Made by a program: the position numbers and the translations under genes | In this document: positions 62,745 through 64,000 of the stretch, in pieces | How positions within the stretch are numbered: position 1 is the stretch's first letter | How the letters are laid out: each line of letters begins with the position of its first letter | Notes under the pieces: model-generated | What the model was told of the DNA's origin: nothing | Seen by the model: the letters and a program-made list of their open reading frames with translations, nothing else | Databases searched by the model: none | Assembly (NCBI GenBank): GCA_964414345.1 | Contig: CAYPWF010000009.1 | Location: 10,338 to 74,337 of the forward strand | Source: Desulfocorpusculum sp964414345 | GTDB taxonomy: Bacteria > Desulfobacterota > Desulfocorpusculales > Desulfocorpusculum | Reading direction: 5' to 3' | Length of the DNA: 64,000 bases

Positions 62745-62966
62745 CTATCCCGCAGCCGGGCCCCCCAAGAAACCGGCCTTCAGCAAGGCCTCACGCATCT
62801 CTTCCACTTGGACCCGCCCGGGCTCGAAAATGACCACCGCCCCCTTCTCGGGAAAACTCGCCCGGGCCTCGATTACCCCATCCAATGATTTCAGGGCCCG
62901 CACCACGGTCCCCTCGCAACCGCTTCAGGTCATCCCTTCAACGCGCAAGACGACTGACTCGAGCAT
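62745..62966 (-). CDS. HMA/MerP-like metal-binding protein, probable selenoprotein (in-frame TGA)
   Basis: Reading TGA at 62925-62927 as a residue gives 73 codons from ATG 62966 to TAG 62745. The start is MLESVVLRVEGMT, then TGA, then SGCEGTVVRALKSLDGVIEA, then KGAVVIFEPGRVQVEEMREA, LLKAGF. This is the heavy-metal-associated fold, whose binding site is GMTCxxC. The first Cys is encoded TGA, giving UxxC. Sec forms of MerP-like proteins are known. No signal peptide is seen, so it acts in the cytoplasm. Likely cargo is Hg(II), Cu(I) or As(III); not decided. Confidence 0.85.
62905..62927 (-). promoter_or_regulatory. TGA codon and candidate SECIS hairpin of the HMA gene
   Basis: TGA is at 62927-62925. 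One base later GCGGT (62923-62919) pairs with ACCGT (62909-62905) over a nine-base loop TGCGAGGGG. The stem is short and starts close to TGA, so this is a weaker SECIS candidate than that of the methyltransferase. Confidence 0.42.
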
Positions 62967-63002
62967 GTCCTTTACGCCTTTCTGGGGCAAGCCACCTGCC
63001 CC

Positions 63003-63254
63003 TTAGCGGCCCCCAAGGAAATCGGCTATGGTCTCGGGTTTGAGGACCTTCCCCTGGGCGACCAGGGTGTCGGCGATGGCAAGGGCGGGGCTCAACACAA
63101 GCCCGTATTTCGCCAATACCTCCGGGGCCAAGACCCACACTTTGACCACCTCCGCCTCTATGCCCAGCCCCTCGACCGCTGCTTTGGCGTTCTCGAGAAG
63201 CTCAGTGCACTTCTCGCAAGGCGGCTCAAGACCTATGACTTCGATGTGCAGCAT
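63003..63254 (-). CDS. MTH895-like mini-thioredoxin
   Basis: The 83-residue protein starts MLHIEVIGLEPPCEKCTELL; the CxxC is CEKC. KYGLVLSPALAIADTLVAQG contains the cis-Pro strand, then KPETIADFLG closes the fold. This is the small thioredoxin family (MTH895/thioredoxin_3) often found beside metal or arsenic genes; Sec-containing relatives exist. Here both positions are Cys. It is 37 bases before the HMA gene on the same strand. Confidence 0.88.
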   Translation of the reverse strand: MLHIEVIGLEPPCEKCTELLENAKAAVEGLGIEAEVVKVWVLAPEVLAKYGLVLSPALAIADTLVAQGKVLKPETIADFLGGR

Positions 63255-63289
63255 GACCGGCCCTCCAAGGAAGCAGCGCCCCAAGTGGA

Positions 63290-63484
63290 TAGCCCCGATT
63301 GTTCTCTAAAGCTCGTGACCTTGGAGCCCACGCCCCCAAGCCCCCGGTACACTTTGGCATGCTCTGACTCGAACCGGGGCCAGATCCTAAAACGAGCATC
63401 AGGGTTTTCTTTGAGCATGGATCAGTTTGTCCTAACATATCCCCGAGATGACCCGCACTATCCACTGATGGTGAATAATGCAGA
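63290..63484 (-). repeat. Dispersed repeat family A, copy A8
   Basis: A full inverted copy: TAGCCCCGATTGTTCTCTAA at one end, CGAGCATCAGGGTTTTC inside and GCACTATCCACTGATGGTGA at the other, where it forms an 11-bp imperfect hairpin. It separates the mini-thioredoxin gene from the partial COG0523-like gene. Confidence 0.82.
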
Positions 63485-63515
63485 CTAGATTTAAAGGACT
63501 GGGCGCCTTCCAGTC

Positions 63516-64000
63516 CTACGCTACGTCCTGGCGGATCACGTAAGGCGGCTGTGGATATGCCGGGCTGAAGCACTGGAGGTTCAGGACCTCGGCATGCAGG
63601 CCGCTTTCTCCGGCTGTCACCTCCAGCCTGTTTCGGACGATCCTCTCCAGTTCCTCGGGCGCGATACTCACTCTGGCATTGACTATCAGAGTCCCTCCCG
63701 CGGCCTGCGCCAGGGGCTCTCCTCCCCAATGGGGTTCCGCAGCCAGTTGCGTCACATTGGCCCAGAGGGCCTTCCCTGAGCTGGTCAGCACGAACTTCAG
63801 GTGCCCGATCTCGGCGTCCCTCTTCTTGAACTCCTCTTTCATGCCTTCCGCCAGCTGGCAGAGAAAACGGACCGGCTCAAAAGATTGCCGCGCCGCAAGC
63901 TTCACCGCTGCATTGAGCCAGCCAAGGACCGCCTCAGCAGTGGCGTATCGGTCGTAGTCCAGCTCCTTGAGCACCACATTGGCCCCAGGCCTCCCGGACA
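63516..64000 (-). CDS. C-terminal part of a COG0523/CobW-like GTPase (5' end outside window)
   Basis: The frame runs to the window edge and gives 160 residues. It shows ELDYDRYATAEAVLGWLNAA, EFKKRDAEIGHLKFVLTSSG, GTLIVNARVSIAPEELERIV and a C-terminal LQCFSPAYPQPP. This pattern (DY..YAEAEA.LGWLN, EIGHLK, and a F.P..PQP end) is that of the C-terminal domain of some CobW-like GTP-binding proteins, by memory. The GTPase part would lie upstream, outside. COG0523 proteins deliver metals to target proteins. A copy of repeat A follows the stop. Confidence 0.5.
   Translation of the reverse strand, partial: SGRPGANVVLKELDYDRYATAEAVLGWLNAAVKLAARQSFEPVRFLCQLAEGMKEEFKKRDAEIGHLKFVLTSSGKALWANVTQLAAEPHWGGEPLAQAAGGTLIVNARVSIAPEELERIVRNRLEVTAGESGLHAEVLNLQCFSPAYPQPPYVIRQDVA

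Noticed and set aside
1..64000. CRISPR array, rRNA, tRNA, integrase or transposase
   Set aside because: No regularly spaced short repeats, no rRNA-like or tRNA-like segments and no recombinase motifs were seen in reading both strands.

Overview
The window reads as chromosomal DNA of a Gram-negative, probably anaerobic bacterium, most like the Desulfobacterota (former Deltaproteobacteria). Pointers are lipid A-type acyltransferases, ExbB/ExbD/TonB, an AsmA-like envelope protein, a tungsten-type aldehyde ferredoxin oxidoreductase with MoaD-like partners, a cobalamin-binding radical SAM enzyme, the rho-rpmE-prfA-prmC-murA gene order, and two probable selenoproteins. The lineage is an inference from gene content. 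I see no rRNA, tRNA, CRISPR array, transposase or phage gene.

Layout: 0-6 kb holds the secF tail, a receiver protein with a very long acidic linker, valS and coaX. 6-18 kb holds a Tat-signal radical SAM protein, an FmdB zinc ribbon, a 1.1k-residue AsmA-like protein, putA, an LpxL-like acyltransferase and an ABC-F ATPase. 18-24 kb has a repeat-rich gap, a B12-binding radical SAM enzyme and an AOR/SDR/two-MoaD cluster. 24-36 kb is a minus-strand housekeeping run (rho, rpmE, prfA, prmC, murA) continuing into a GlrK/QseG/GlrR-like signalling module and hisD, with pgeF upstream. 36-43 kb is a liv-type ABC importer with an acyl-CoA ligase. 43-53 kb has comEC, a PP2C/FHA/RodZ-like trio, a second LpxL-like gene, glyQ (without glyS), recO and ispH. 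53-58 kb is a B12-uptake operon (btuFCD-exbBD-tonB) behind a clear promoter, cobalamin riboswitch and terminator. 58-61 kb carries trxB and two cobO paralogs.

The most unusual stretch is 61.4-64 kb, minus strand. A COG0523-like GTPase (partial), an MTH895-like mini-thioredoxin, an HMA/MerP-like metal-binding protein, a second thioredoxin-like protein and an ArsM-like methyltransferase lie together. In the HMA protein and in the methyltransferase an in-frame TGA stands exactly where the family has a functional cysteine, the frame stays open with recognisable family sequence beyond it, and a hairpin follows. Both are best read as selenoproteins. The cluster looks like a selenol/thiol pathway for a soft metal or metalloid, with reductant perhaps from the nearby TrxB.

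Two dispersed intergenic repeat families lie over this. Family A (about 190 bp, eight copies here, both orientations) has a 5' hairpin, an internal GC hairpin and short direct repeats at its borders. Family B (about 210 bp, two full copies and one half copy) has long imperfect terminal inverted repeats like a MITE. A shortened A copy and a half B copy sit side by side just after glyQ, where glyS would normally be.
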